This document shows positions 1 through 10,209 of a stretch of DNA of 11,542 nt, piece by piece. The translations under genes were made by a program, and so were the position numbers. This stretch comes from JOPF133 sp035505095 (GTDB lineage: Bacteria > Acidobacteriota > Terriglobia > Bryobacterales > Bryobacteraceae): assembly GCA_035505095.1 (NCBI GenBank), contig DATJRE010000231.1, forward strand, positions 1 to 11,542. Reading direction: 5' to 3'. Under the pieces are notes generated by a model that saw only the letters and a list, made by a program, of their open reading frames with translations, did no database searches and was not told the origin of the DNA. The number at the start of each line of letters is the position of its first letter. Position 1 is the stretch's first letter.

Positions 1-1
1 T

Positions 2-1689
<1,688 letters not shown>

Positions 1690-1693
<4 letters not shown>

Positions 1694-3489
1694 AGACCAA
1701 CGCGCCACTCAACCTGGGCGCCCTGCGCGAACTCTATCGCAGCGGCGCAGCGCGCCCCTCCGATGTCGTCGCGCAGATTTACGATGCGATTTCCCGCGCG
1801 CCGCTGGAGCCGGTCTGGATTTCGCTGGTGGCTCGGGAAACCGCGCTGGCCAAAGCGCGGGCGCTCGAAAAAGATCCCCTGGCGCCGGCGCGTCCGCTGT
1901 ACGGCGTGCCCTTTGCCATCAAAGACAACATCGACCTGGCCGGCTTGCCCACTACCGCTGGCTGCCCGGCGTATTCCTACCAGCCGCCCGGCAGCGCCAC
2001 GGTGGTGCAGGCGCTGTTGGATGCGGGGGCCATCGCCATCGGCAAAACCAATCTCGACCAGTTCGCTACCGGACTGGTGGGCATGCGCTCTCCTCACGGC
2101 GCCTGCTCCAGCGTGTTCGATGCGCGCTATATTTCGGGCGGATCGAGCGCCGGGTCGGCGGTGGCGGTGGCTCAGGGCCTCGCGAGTTTCGCGCTGGGAA
2201 CGGATACGGCCGGCTCGGGGCGGGTGCCGGCGGCATGCAATGGGCTGATCGGGCTGAAGCCCACCCGCGGCCTGCTCGGCACCCTGGGCGTGGTGCCGGC
2301 CTGCCGCACGCTGGATTGCGTCTCGATTCTCGCCCAAACCTGTCACGACGCCCACACGGTATGGCAGGCGGCCCGCGGCTTCGACCCCCTGGACCCGTTT
2401 TCGCGCGCAGCCGCCCCCGGCCAGGACGCTGCGCCGTGGCTCGCCGGTGCTTTCCGCTTCGGCGTGCCTGCGGAAGAGCAACGGGAATTCTTTGGCGACC
2501 AGGAGGCGGCGGTGCTTTATGCCGAAGCCATCGAAACGCTGGAATCGCTCGGCGGGCAAAAAGTGGAGATCGATTTCTCCCTCTTCCGCGCCGCGGCCGA
2601 CCTGCTGTACTCCGGCCCATGGGTGGCGGAGCGCCTGGCCGCGCTGCAGCCCTTCGTGGAATCGCACGCCGCCGAGATGCACCCGGTGGTCCGCGAAATC
2701 ATCTCGGGCGCGGTGAAGTATCGCGCCGTGGATGCCTTCCAGGCCGAGTACCGGCTGCGCGATTTGCGGCGCGCTTCGGAAGCCGAATGGACCCGGATGG
2801 ACCTGTTGCTGCTACCCACCACCGGCACCATCTACACCCACGAAGCCGTGGCCGCCGATCCTGTCCGCCTCAATACCAACCTGGGCTACTACACCAATTT
2901 CGTCAACCTGCTGGACTTGGCGGCGGTGGCGGTGCCCGCCGGCCTGCGCACCAACGGGCTGCCGTTTGGGGTTTCGCTGATCGGCCCCGCGTTTACGGAC
3001 GAGGCTTTGCTGGTAATGGCCGACCGGTTCCATCGCGAGCAGACCGCCGTGCCGGGGCCGGCGGTGGAACTCGAAACCATGCCGCCCGGCTGCGTGGCGC
3101 TGGCGGTGGTGGGCGCGCACCTTACCGGCGAGCCGTTGAATTGGCAGCTTACCGAGCGCGGCGCGCGGCGCATCCGATCGTGCCGCACGGCGGCGGGCTA
3201 TCGGCTGTACCGGCTGGAGGCGACGGTGCCCTCCAAACCCGGCCTGGTGCGCGATCCGGAATTCTCGGGCCCCGGAATTGAAGTGGAGGTCTGGGCCATC
3301 CCCGAAGATCGCTTCGGCGGATTCGTGGCCGAGGTGCCGCCGCCGCTCGGAATCGGCAAGGCCACCCTCGAAGACGGCGAGACGGTCAGTTGCTTCATCT
3401 GTGAGCCGTTTGCGGTGCCCGGCGCGGCCGAGATTACGCGCTACGGAGGCTGGCGCCACTACATGATGCAGCCCGTATCGCTGCGATAG
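1690..3489 (+). CDS. atzF: Allophanate hydrolase (amidase signature family)
   Basis: Cytoplasmic amidase that hydrolyses allophanate to ammonia and CO2, the second step of ATP-dependent urea or guanidine breakdown. The N-terminal amidase-signature domain (about 1-440) shows the Ser-cisSer-Lys triad: Lys78 in VPFAIKDNID, cis-Ser152 in GGSSAGSAVAVA and nucleophile Ser176 in GTDTAGSGRVPA. The spacings (74 and 24 residues) equal those I recall for AtzF of Pseudomonas (K91, S165, S189). A C-terminal AtzF-type domain (about 465-599) begins near VALAVVGAHLTGEPLNWQLT and ends in YGGWRHYM. The length of 599 aa is normal for the stand-alone enzyme, so it is complete and not fused to the carboxylase as in fungal urea amidolyase. 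The start is fixed by the ATGA overlap and the AGGAGG upstream. Confidence 0.96.
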
Positions 3490-3504
3490 GCGTGATAGAA
3501 TTCA

Positions 3505-3537
3505 AGGAACTCAGAAGGCCCCGTCGCCTTGGTTCTT
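3505..3537 (+). other. Imperfect intercistronic hairpin between enzyme and transporter genes
   Basis: An outer stem AGGAAC (3505-3510) pairs with GTTCTT (3532-3537) including one G-U pair. An inner stem AAGGC (3515-3519) pairs with GCCTT (3526-3530) around a 6-nt loop. The two helices are separated by a 4/1 internal loop. No T-run follows, so it is not a standard intrinsic terminator on the plus strand. It could be an mRNA processing or stability element separating enzyme and transporter expression, or it could be chance. Confidence 0.35.
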
Positions 3538-3554
3538 ACAGGTAAGAAACGACG

Positions 3555-4613
3555 ATGCTGCGTGGCCTGTTGGCTTTCCTTATCCTTTCGATTACTGCCT
3601 TCGCCCAGAAGCCCTCGTTTACCGTGGGCTGGTCGATCTACGCCGGATGGACGCCGTATTACTACATGAACAAGGCCGGCATCCTGCGCAAGTGGGCCGA
3701 CAAATACGGCATCGCCATCAAGGTGCAGCGCTTCGACTACGCTCCTTCGCTGGACGCCTTCGTGGCCCGCAACATCGACGCCTGCGCCATGACCAACATG
3801 GAAGCGTTGGATATGCCGGCGGCTTCGGGCGTGCCGACGACCGTGGTGCTGATCGGCGATTACTCCAACGGCAACGATGCCGTGCTGGTGCGCGGCGGCT
3901 TGAAACTGAAGGACCTGGCCGGCAAAAAGATGCTGCTGGTGGAGAAGACCGTTTCCGAGTATCTCTTCGACCGCGCCATGACCCTCAACGGACTGCGCGA
4001 CCAGATCAAGCGGGTGCGGCTGATCAACACCTCCGATTCCGATATCGCCACCGCCTTCCTGGGCGACACCAGCGCCAACGCGGTGGTTACCTGGAAGCCC
4101 ATGGTGTCGCAGATCGTCAAGCAGAGGGGCATCACGTCGCTGTTTAATTCGTCGCAGATTCCAGGCGAGATTCTGGACCTGACGGTGGTCCGCACGGACG
4201 TGCTGAACCGGCCCGATGGCGCCGGCCGGAGGTTTGCCCAGGCGCTTTCGGGCGCCTGGTTCGAGATGCTGGGCATGATGGCTGCCGGGGGGCCGGCCGG
4301 CGACAAGGTGCTGGCCGCCGTTGCGGAAGGTTCGCAGGATACGCTGGCATCTTATAAGGAGCAGCTCAGCACCACGAAGATGTTTTATACGGCTAAGTCG
4401 GCGGCGGATTTCGGCGCTTCTGCGGATCTGAAACAGAAGATGGCGCTGGTGCGGCAATTCTGTTTCGACCACGGCCTGCTGGGCGCCAATACCAAGTCCG
4501 TGGATGAGGTGGCCATCCGTTATCCCGATGGCTCGGTGCAGGGGAAGGCGGATCGGGTGCGGCTGGTGTTCGATCTGAACTACATGCGGATGGCTGCGGA
4601 GGGGAAGCTGTAA
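3555..4613 (+). CDS. ABC transporter periplasmic substrate-binding protein, urea-carboxylase-associated type
   Basis: Exported binding protein of the NrtA/SsuA/TauA-like class, of the kind that accompanies urea carboxylase genes and captures the substrate for the importer encoded next to it. Residues 1-17 form a short signal peptide (MLRG, then hydrophobic LLAFLILSITAFA) with likely cleavage after AFA. The mature part opens with FTVGWSIYAGWTPYYYMNKAGILRKW, shortened here to its key parts VGWSIYAGW and PYYYMNKAGIL, typical of these proteins. Further family-like segments are ACAMTNMEALDMPA and LLVEKTVSEYLFDRA. There is no lipobox Cys. At 352 aa it is full length. The gene starts 65 nt after allophanate hydrolase and has only a weak AGG ribosome site about 10 nt before ATG. 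Its stop is 3 nt before the permease start. The ligand is urea or, on newer knowledge of such clusters, guanidine. Confidence 0.85.
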   Translation: MLRGLLAFLILSITAFAQKPSFTVGWSIYAGWTPYYYMNKAGILRKWADKYGIAIKVQRFDYAPSLDAFVARNIDACAMTNMEALDMPAASGVPTTVVLIGDYSNGNDAVLVRGGLKLKDLAGKKMLLVEKTVSEYLFDRAMTLNGLRDQIKRVRLINTSDSDIATAFLGDTSANAVVTWKPMVSQIVKQRGITSLFNSSQIPGEILDLTVVRTDVLNRPDGAGRRFAQALSGAWFEMLGMMAAGGPAGDKVLAAVAEGSQDTLASYKEQLSTTKMFYTAKSAADFGASADLKQKMALVRQFCFDHGLLGANTKSVDEVAIRYPDGSVQGKADRVRLVFDLNYMRMAAEGKL

Positions 4614-4616
4614 ACC

Positions 4617-5474
4617 ATGGCGGCGGGCTTCTTCCTCATCAACGCCAGGCCGTCGCGCACCTGGAGCCTGCTGCTTTCCTGGACGCTCTTCGCGGCGGGC
4701 ATCGGCGCCTATTTCTACGTCTCGCACGGGCGGCATCGCGACAACCCCGAAGACCGCGTCATGCCGACCATTGCCCAGATGGCTCGCGGCATGTACGACG
4801 CGGCCATGCAGCCGGCCGAGGAAGACGAGGTCACCACGCCGCCCGCTAACTTCGTGCAGCAGTTCCTCGGCAGCATGCTATGGAAGGACACCAAGGCCTC
4901 CGCGCGGCGCTTCTTCTACAGCATGGCGCTTCTGATTCCCGCGGTGCTGCTGGGCCTGCACATGGGCCTGTTCCCGTACGTGGGCAGCTTCTTTCTGCGG
5001 TTCATCCTGTTCTTCGACAAGATTGTGGCGCTTTCGCTGCTGCCCATCCTGTTCATCGCCTTCGGCATCGACGAGCTGGCGAAGGTCATGCTGATCGTGA
5101 TCGGCGTGGCCCCCACTATCATCCTGGACACCTTCAACCTGGTGCGCAGCGTGCCCGCCGAGCAGACCGTTAAGGCGTTTACGCTGGGCGCGGGGGATTT
5201 CGACGTGGCCTACCGGGTCGTTCTGAAGCAGGTGATGCCGCGCGTGCTCAACAGCATCCGGCTCAACTTGAAGGCTGTGATGCTGTTCCTGTTCGCTGGC
5301 GAGATGATCGCCTCTACCGATGGCCTGGCGTTCCGCATCGCGCTGCTGCGCCGCCACATGGGCATGGACGTGATCATTCCTTATGTGCTGTGGGTGGCGC
5401 TGCTGCTGTTCCTGGTGGATCTGGGAATGCGGCTGCTGAACCGCACGCTGCATCCGTGGTTCCGGGAAACGTGA
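4617..5474 (+). CDS. ABC transporter permease, urea-carboxylase-associated type
   Basis: Inner-membrane subunit of the importer made with the neighbouring binding protein and ATPase. Residues about 16-36 form an N-terminal membrane segment followed by a periplasmic stretch beginning DNPEDRVMPT, a hallmark of this permease group. Further hydrophobic segments lie at about 101-120, 123-150, 156-172, 216-231 and 250-270. The cytoplasmic EAA loop, which contacts the ATPase, is about 186-211 (AFTLGAGDFDVAYR, then VMPRVL) with its conserved Gly and Pro. An acidic and Pro-rich stretch (66-78, PAEEDEVTTPPAN) lies before the permease core. The start follows the previous stop by 3 nt, with GGAGGGG about 12 nt upstream, a rather long spacing. 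The stop overlaps a possible GTG start of the ATPase gene. Substrate specificity cannot be read from this subunit. Confidence 0.88.
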   Translation: MAAGFFLINARPSRTWSLLLSWTLFAAGIGAYFYVSHGRHRDNPEDRVMPTIAQMARGMYDAAMQPAEEDEVTTPPANFVQQFLGSMLWKDTKASARRFFYSMALLIPAVLLGLHMGLFPYVGSFFLRFILFFDKIVALSLLPILFIAFGIDELAKVMLIVIGVAPTIILDTFNLVRSVPAEQTVKAFTLGAGDFDVAYRVVLKQVMPRVLNSIRLNLKAVMLFLFAGEMIASTDGLAFRIALLRRHMGMDVIIPYVLWVALLLFLVDLGMRLLNRTLHPWFRET

Positions 5475-5488
5475 CGGAAGATGCGCCA

Positions 5489-6307
5489 ATGCCGCTGATC
5501 GAAATTCGCGAGGTCTCGGTGGCGTACGGGTCGCCCGCGCGCACCGTGCTCGATCGCATCTCGCTCGAAATCGAGGAGGGCGAATTCGTCTGCGTGCTGG
5601 GCCAGACGGGCTGCGGGAAATCCACGCTGCTGCGGCTGGTGCTGGGCGCCGAGCGTCCGGGCGCCGGCGAAATCCTGGTGGATGGCCGGGTACACCACCA
5701 GCCCGACCGCACGCGCGGCTACGTCCCGCAGAAGTACTCGCTGTTCCCCGATAAGACGGTGCTCGACAATATTACTTTCGGACCCGAAGTCTGCGAATTC
5801 GGGCTGCTGGCCCGGTGTACGCCGCGTTTTTTCCGCCGCCGCCGCGAATTCCGCCGCGAGGCGTTCGATTACCTGCGGCGCCTCGGCCTGGAGCGCCCGG
5901 ATGCGGCCAAGTACCCGGACCAGCTTTCCGGTGGCATGCAGCAGCGCGTTGCCATCGCCCAGGCGCTCATCACCCGGCCGCGCATTTTGCTGATGGACGA
6001 AGCCTTCAGCGCGCTCGATCCGGGTACCCGCAAGGAGATGCAGCGGCTGATCCGCCAACTTTGGAAAGACACCGGCTCGACCATCCTCTTCGTCACCCAC
6101 AATACGCAGGAAGCTCTGCATTTGGGTACGCGCGTGGTGGTGCTGGCGAAGGAGACGCCGGAGCAGGGATCGCGCGTGATGCTCGACTTGGCCGTTCCGG
6201 AGCCGTGCCGCGAGGACGACATCCCGCGGTTGGTGCGGCGGCTGGAGAGCGTCTCGACCGCCGCGGATTCGCAGGCGCCGGCCTCGGCGTTATCGGAAAT
6301 GTGGTGA
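5489..6307 (+). CDS. ABC transporter ATP-binding protein, urea-carboxylase-associated type
   Basis: Cytoplasmic ATPase that energises the importer. All nucleotide-binding motifs are intact: Walker A GQTGCGKST (38-46), Q-loop Gln81 in YVPQKYSLFP, signature LSGGMQQR (146-153), Walker B RILLMDE (165-171), D-loop SALD, and switch His204 in FVTHNTQEA. An Arg-rich helix (about 109-131) before the signature also occurs, as I recall, in ATPases of this group. The length of 272 aa is usual. The ATG at 5489 is chosen because GGAAG lies 8 nt upstream and MPLIEIREVSVAYG begins like other members. An in-frame GTG at 5471, overlapping the permease stop as GTGA, would add six residues and is a real alternative. 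A start further up at 5390 would run deep inside the permease gene and is not believed. This is the last gene of the plus-strand operon. Confidence 0.92.
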   Translation: MPLIEIREVSVAYGSPARTVLDRISLEIEEGEFVCVLGQTGCGKSTLLRLVLGAERPGAGEILVDGRVHHQPDRTRGYVPQKYSLFPDKTVLDNITFGPEVCEFGLLARCTPRFFRRRREFRREAFDYLRRLGLERPDAAKYPDQLSGGMQQRVAIAQALITRPRILLMDEAFSALDPGTRKEMQRLIRQLWKDTGSTILFVTHNTQEALHLGTRVVVLAKETPEQGSRVMLDLAVPEPCREDDIPRLVRRLESVSTAADSQAPASALSEMW

Positions 6308-6401
6308 GGGAGGTCCCTTTGACGCGGAGACGCGGAGACGCGGAGGCGCGGAGGAGGAAGCGGAGAAGAGATTTGGGAGGTCGGAGGTTTCTAGCGGCCG
6401 G
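6308..6401. other. Convergent intergenic spacer, largely repeat
   Basis: This 94-nt gap separates the ends of the two convergent operons. More than half of it is the CGCGGAG repeat described separately. Only a 4-bp stem (AGGG/CCCT, 6307-6318) was seen as terminator-like structure, with no adjacent T-run, so I call no terminator here. Confidence 0.6.
6322..6370. repeat. Purine-rich CGCGGAG repeat, left copy
   Basis: Three perfect tandem ACGCGGAG octamers (6322-6345) are followed by GCGCGGAG and a purine run ending in CGGAGAAGAG. The last 40 nt (6331-6370) match 11270-11309 closely and in the same orientation, including the shared ends CGCGGAGACGCGGAG and CGGAGAAGAG. It looks like a dispersed intergenic repeat. 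Such CGCGGAG or CACGGAG strings are, as I recall, common between genes in some Acidobacteriota and Planctomycetes-like genomes. Confidence 0.7.
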
Positions 6402-7466
6402 TCAGATCGGCACCCGATACTCCGGCCTCGGCGCCGCCGGACGGAAGCATTCCAGGCGTTCTTCGCTCTTGCGGCCCGGCAGTGCTTTCGCTGCGCTGGC
6501 TACGATGGCGCCGAGCCGCTGGGGATCCGACACCGCGCGGAGGTTGATGAGCAACTCATGCCGCCAGCCGGGCGAGGCGTCCAGTTGGCCCTCCACAGCC
6601 GGGTCTTCGCCCGGGTGAGATACTGCCGCTTTCACGTAGCCGCTCTCGGCCTGGTCGATCGCTTTGAGGTGCACAATCGGCACGGCGACGTTTTCCAGGT
6701 CGTGCTGCAAGGCATCGAAGAACGGCCCTAACACGGCGGCCGGGCGCAGCGGCTCCGGAAGCTGTAGCCGGACGCTGTAGTTCAGCCAGCCGAGCGCGGC
6801 CTCGGCTGCGGCGTAGCGCGCATAGTCGATATCCAGGGTGACGCCGCCAGGCGCAATCTGGCCGGAGAGGATTTCGTGCAGCCACGCGGCTACACCCCAG
6901 CCGCTCAGGGCGCTCAGGCGCCGGACCGGCGCGGGCGAGGGCAGGGCGGGGAAGACAGTCTCGCGGTCGCACTTCGAGAAGCAGAGCAGGTCGGCTTCGG
7001 CCACCTGGTTGCGAAACAGAAACGCGGTGTCGGGATCGCCACCGGGGTCGAGAGCGGCGCAGGACTGCGCCGGGTCCACCAGAACGGTCAGCGGCGCCAG
7101 GCGGAAGCGGCCGGGGTGGTCGCGGCGCAGGACCTGCAGGATAGTGGCGGAAAGATCGGTGCAACTGCCGACCGGTTCGGCGAAGATCACTTCGGGTTGA
7201 TGCGCGGCCAGGGCATCGGCCGCGGCCACCAGGTCGGAGAAGCGGCAGCAGAAGCAGCCGCCGGTGACCTGGCCGGCAGTCAGACCGCTTTGCTCGATCA
7301 AGGCGGTATCGACGAGATCGCCACCCTGGTCGTTGAGGATGGCCGCGACCCGTCGGCCCTCGCCAATCAGTAGCCGCGCGGCCGCGCGGATGAGCGTGGT
7401 TTTACCGGCCGCCAGGAATCCGCCGACGAAGACGAGCCACGGCGCGGCGGCATCGGGGCTATTCAC
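6402..7466 (-). CDS. COG0523 (CobW/P47K-like) GTPase, putative metallochaperone
   Basis: G3E-family GTPase; relatives insert or supply metals such as Zn, Co, Ni or Fe to client proteins in the cytoplasm. Residues 15-24 (GGFLAAGKTT) form the P-loop, ILNDQGGDLVD (43-53) matches the NDQ region of the P47K-like branch, and GGCFCCRF (69-76) is the CxCC metal-binding motif with Cys71, Cys73 and Cys74. AEPVGSCTD (96-104) follows. The guanine-specificity motif is degenerate, SKCD (164-167) in place of NKxD. The C-terminal part (about 200-354) is not recognised in detail. The start is GTG at 7466, overlapping the stop of the GH116 gene as GTGA, and leaves the usual short lead before the P-loop. Length is 354 aa. 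The client is unknown; the operon suggests the upstream glycosidase or another periplasmic enzyme. Confidence 0.85.
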   Translation of the reverse strand: MNSPDAAAPWLVFVGGFLAAGKTTLIRAAARLLIGEGRRVAAILNDQGGDLVDTALIEQSGLTAGQVTGGCFCCRFSDLVAAADALAAHQPEVIFAEPVGSCTDLSATILQVLRRDHPGRFRLAPLTVLVDPAQSCAALDPGGDPDTAFLFRNQVAEADLLCFSKCDRETVFPALPSPAPVRRLSALSGWGVAAWLHEILSGQIAPGGVTLDIDYARYAAAEAALGWLNYSVRLQLPEPLRPAAVLGPFFDALQHDLENVAVPIVHLKAIDQAESGYVKAAVSHPGEDPAVEGQLDASPGWRHELLINLRAVSDPQRLGAIVASAAKALPGRKSEERLECFRPAAPRPEYRVPI

Positions 7467-10195
7467 GCCAGTACCTCGATCTGCAATTCCTGGCCTTCGC
7501 GGAGGGTGAGCGGCTGATCGAGCCGCACGACGGCCGACCCAGCCGAGATGCCTGCGAACGCTGCCGGCAGAGCGGTCCCGCCCAGCGTCGCATGGGCGGT
7601 GGCGCCTTGCGCGTTCAGTTCGAAGCGCCCCACGGGCAGAGCGCCGTGATCCACACGCATGTGAAAGGCCACGCGGCCGGCGCTTTCACTGCGCGCAAAG
7701 ACCCCCCAACCAGTGGCGGTGGCCCAGAAGCAGCGGAAGTCCGGGCGGGCGGCGGCCGGCGCTAGGGCCACGGTTTGCCGCGGGCCATCATAGCGGAAGC
7801 CGCTATAGGCCAGCAGGCCCGACCACGCCGACATGGCGCGCGCGTAATGGTGGCCGCACTCCGGCTCATCCCACGGGTTACGGCGCTCGCCATCGAAGCG
7901 GCGACGCGCGCTTTCGAAGCACTCCACGCCTTCGCGCACCAGGCCCGCAAAAATCATCAGCGCGCCGCTGGAGTACTCCATGCCGGTCCACGCCTCGGCG
8001 TAATAGGGGAACGGAATGCGGGGGCGGGCGGCCTTGCCGTAATCGCACACCACCAGGCCGGGTTCGTCGTTCAGCAGGTAGACGCGCTGCACGCAATCGT
8101 GCTGGTACATGTTGCGCTTGAAGTTGTAGCGGTAGATGGACTGGAGCGTTTTGCGAATGTGGCCGGCATCCAGCAGCGGCCCGAGGCCGGCGGCGTCCGC
8201 CAGATATTGTCCGATCAACTGGTCGGCCAGGCAGCCTTCGCCCGCCTGGTATTGGGGCGCCTCGGTGTCCTCCGATCCCATGGGGCCGCGCAGCACGGGC
8301 GCGATCTCGTCACGCTTCACGCCGCGCACCTTCTGCACGTAAAACTCGCCATTGAAGAGGTTGGCGTCGAACCAGCGGCTGCCCTGCTGCCACAGGCGAT
8401 GGTATTCCGCGGCGGCATCGGTCTCGCCGATGGCCGTGGCGATTTCTTCGCCCGCGCGCAGCGCCGCCAGGTAATATACGCCGCACTGCGGATTGGGGCC
8501 GTAAAACTCCACGTCGTAGGTGTTGTGCTGCACGCCTTCCAGCACGCCATCGCGGTCGGCATCCCAGCCGCCGGGGATCCAACTGAACTCCAGGGCCTTG
8601 CGGATGCGCGGCGCCATGCGCTCCAGCCAGGCGCGGTCGCCGGAGAGTTTCCAATCGAGATAGGCATGCACGATCTGACCCATCTGCCCATCGGCTGCTG
8701 CGAATCCACTGCGCTCCCTGCCTTCCGGCAGCAAGGTGCGGAAGTGGATGGCGCCCTGGTCATCCATGCTGTAGCCGAAGGCGGTCTCGCGCAGCGTGCG
8801 CGCGAAGGCCGGGAAGAGGTGCGCGGTGGCGGTTTCGTAGTTCCAGACGTGGGTGCAGTTGCCGAAGCAGCAGCCGCGATGGTCATCCGATCCTTCGAAG
8901 CCGCGAAACTTGCCATCGGCGGTGCGGAAGCAGGTGGTGGAGGCGAGCGTGGCCAGGTTGGCCGAAGCGGCGTCCTTCAAGGCCGGCGGAATGGTGCTTT
9001 CGCGCAGGGCGGCGGCGAACTGGCGGGTCTTGCGTTCGAGCGCCGCCAGATTTTGCGCGGCGTACGAGGCGGCTGCCCAGGCGTCCGGGAAGCGCGTGGC
9101 GTACCAGTTGCCGATGACGGTGTTTTCGTCGCCCTTCGGGGCGCTCCAGCCGCAGCGCGCGGGCGTGCGGTTGGGAAAATGCCAGGCCAGCAGGAAGGTG
9201 TACTCGCGCTCGGCGCCGGGGGCGATTTTGCGTCCCAGGCACAGGGCGCCGATGGCATTCTGCTCGCCTGCCGCCGGGCCGAGGCGGCCATCGGCGGAGA
9301 AATCGTCCCAGAAAAGCAGCGGCGCGTCCCACCATTTGCCTTTGGGCCAGCCGGCCAGGTGGGTGACTTCGCCATCCGCCGCGCCCACCAGGCCCAGGAC
9401 GAAGGTGCCGTGCAGGGGATCGTCCGCAGCCAGCGCCGGATTGCTCATGAACAACCCGGCCAGCGGGCCTTCGGTGCGGAACTCGTTACTGCGGGTGGCG
9501 TCGAAGCGGTTGGCATTCTGCTCGGGCAGCACAGGGTTTTCGATGGACCAGGCGATCGACACCGAAACAGGATGCGCGCCGGCGTTCTTCACCCGGTAAC
9601 GCAGAATGGCCACGGGCAAGCCGGATTCGTCCTCCTCATGCGGGATGAAGGGCGAGAATGCCTCCAGGGCGATGTGCACCGGCAGACCGGGGTCTTCGAA
9701 TTCGATGCGGGCCAGCGGATATTCGCCGACGAAACGCGCCGCGGCCAGCCGCGTGAGGCCGGGAGCATTGCGCGCGCCTAAGCCATCCTGGCCGGTGAAG
9801 GGCGGCAAGAGGCGGGCTTCCAGGACGCGCGCGATTTTGTGGCGGCCATCGTCGACGAAAAGCGAAGGGAAAGCGTAGGAGAGGCTGCGGCCCTGGTCGG
9901 GGCGGTTGAAAATCTCCCAATCGCGCAACTGGCCGCGGCCGCCCAGGCTGATGCTGCCGGCGGCGACCCCTCCCAGGGGGAAGGCGATCTGCGCAAGCTG
10001 CCGGCCGGTGAAGGTGCGTGGAAATGCGACCGGGCCAGGCGGGGAAACCTCCGTGGATGGCCCCGGGGCCGGTGCGGTGGGATGAGCCGCGGGCGTCTGC
10101 GGCGGGTCCGCGGCGGTTGCGGCCGGTAGGGCGGCCTGCGCGGCAGCCGCGGTGGCGCCGATGCGCTTCAGGAAAGACCGGCGGTCGGAGGGCAT
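7463..10195 (-). CDS. Tat-exported GH116 family glycoside hydrolase (GBA2/DUF608-like)
   Basis: Probable beta-glycosidase related to non-lysosomal glucosylceramidase (GBA2), with an N-terminal beta-sandwich (about 60-400) and a C-terminal (alpha/alpha)6 barrel (about 400-800). The N-terminus DRRSFLKR followed by an Ala-rich stretch (12-29) is a Tat signal, so export of a folded protein is predicted. A Pro/Ala-rich linker (30-57) follows. Family-like segments are IAFPLGGVAAGSISLGGRG (70-88), GFEGSDDH (432-439), GGWDADRDGVLEG (542-554), NTYDVEFYGPN (558-568) and PECGHHYARAM. By analogy with GBA2 the nucleophile may be Glu434 and the acid/base Asp561; this is inferred without alignment. An odd HRGCCFGNCTH cluster (439-449) sits beside the presumed active site, and the protein has about 13 Cys. 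Length is 910 aa. The start is supported by GAGG 5 nt upstream. Substrate unknown. Confidence 0.88.
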   Translation of the reverse strand: MPSDRRSFLKRIGATAAAAQAALPAATAADPPQTPAAHPTAPAPGPSTEVSPPGPVAFPRTFTGRQLAQIAFPLGGVAAGSISLGGRGQLRDWEIFNRPDQGRSLSYAFPSLFVDDGRHKIARVLEARLLPPFTGQDGLGARNAPGLTRLAAARFVGEYPLARIEFEDPGLPVHIALEAFSPFIPHEEDESGLPVAILRYRVKNAGAHPVSVSIAWSIENPVLPEQNANRFDATRSNEFRTEGPLAGLFMSNPALAADDPLHGTFVLGLVGAADGEVTHLAGWPKGKWWDAPLLFWDDFSADGRLGPAAGEQNAIGALCLGRKIAPGAEREYTFLLAWHFPNRTPARCGWSAPKGDENTVIGNWYATRFPDAWAAASYAAQNLAALERKTRQFAAALRESTIPPALKDAASANLATLASTTCFRTADGKFRGFEGSDDHRGCCFGNCTHVWNYETATAHLFPAFARTLRETAFGYSMDDQGAIHFRTLLPEGRERSGFAAADGQMGQIVHAYLDWKLSGDRAWLERMAPRIRKALEFSWIPGGWDADRDGVLEGVQHNTYDVEFYGPNPQCGVYYLAALRAGEEIATAIGETDAAAEYHRLWQQGSRWFDANLFNGEFYVQKVRGVKRDEIAPVLRGPMGSEDTEAPQYQAGEGCLADQLIGQYLADAAGLGPLLDAGHIRKTLQSIYRYNFKRNMYQHDCVQRVYLLNDEPGLVVCDYGKAARPRIPFPYYAEAWTGMEYSSGALMIFAGLVREGVECFESARRRFDGERRNPWDEPECGHHYARAMSAWSGLLAYSGFRYDGPRQTVALAPAAARPDFRCFWATATGWGVFARSESAGRVAFHMRVDHGALPVGRFELNAQGATAHATLGGTALPAAFAGISAGSAVVRLDQPLTLREGQELQIEVLA

Positions 10196-10209
10196 GGCAT
10201 CCTCATTCG

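Noticed and set aside
3490..3554. Guanidine-I (ykkC) riboswitch before the transporter genes
   Set aside because: The 65-nt gap is too short and lacks the conserved ykkC motifs as I know them. Any such element would be upstream of the window.
3459..4736. 425-codon minus-strand open frame opposite the binding protein
   Set aside because: His/Arg/Gln-rich translation with no recognisable domain, covering the recognised binding-protein gene and both of its junctions.
5390..5488. Upstream start giving a 305-residue ATPase
   Set aside because: It would overlap the permease gene by 85 nt and add a Gly/Ala-rich leader absent from this family. ATG 5489 (or GTG 5471) is better supported.
6307..6318. 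AGGG/CCCT stem after the ATPase gene as a terminator
   Set aside because: Only 4 bp, with no T-run on either side.
6322..6370. CRISPR-like array
   Set aside because: The units are contiguous 8-bp tandem repeats with no spacers, and no cas gene is nearby.
7775..9781. Very long plus-strand open frame (668 codons) opposite the GH116 gene
   Set aside because: The minus-strand protein has clear family motifs throughout. The plus-strand frame gives a Gly/Ala/Arg/His-rich translation with no domain, as expected opposite a GC-rich gene.
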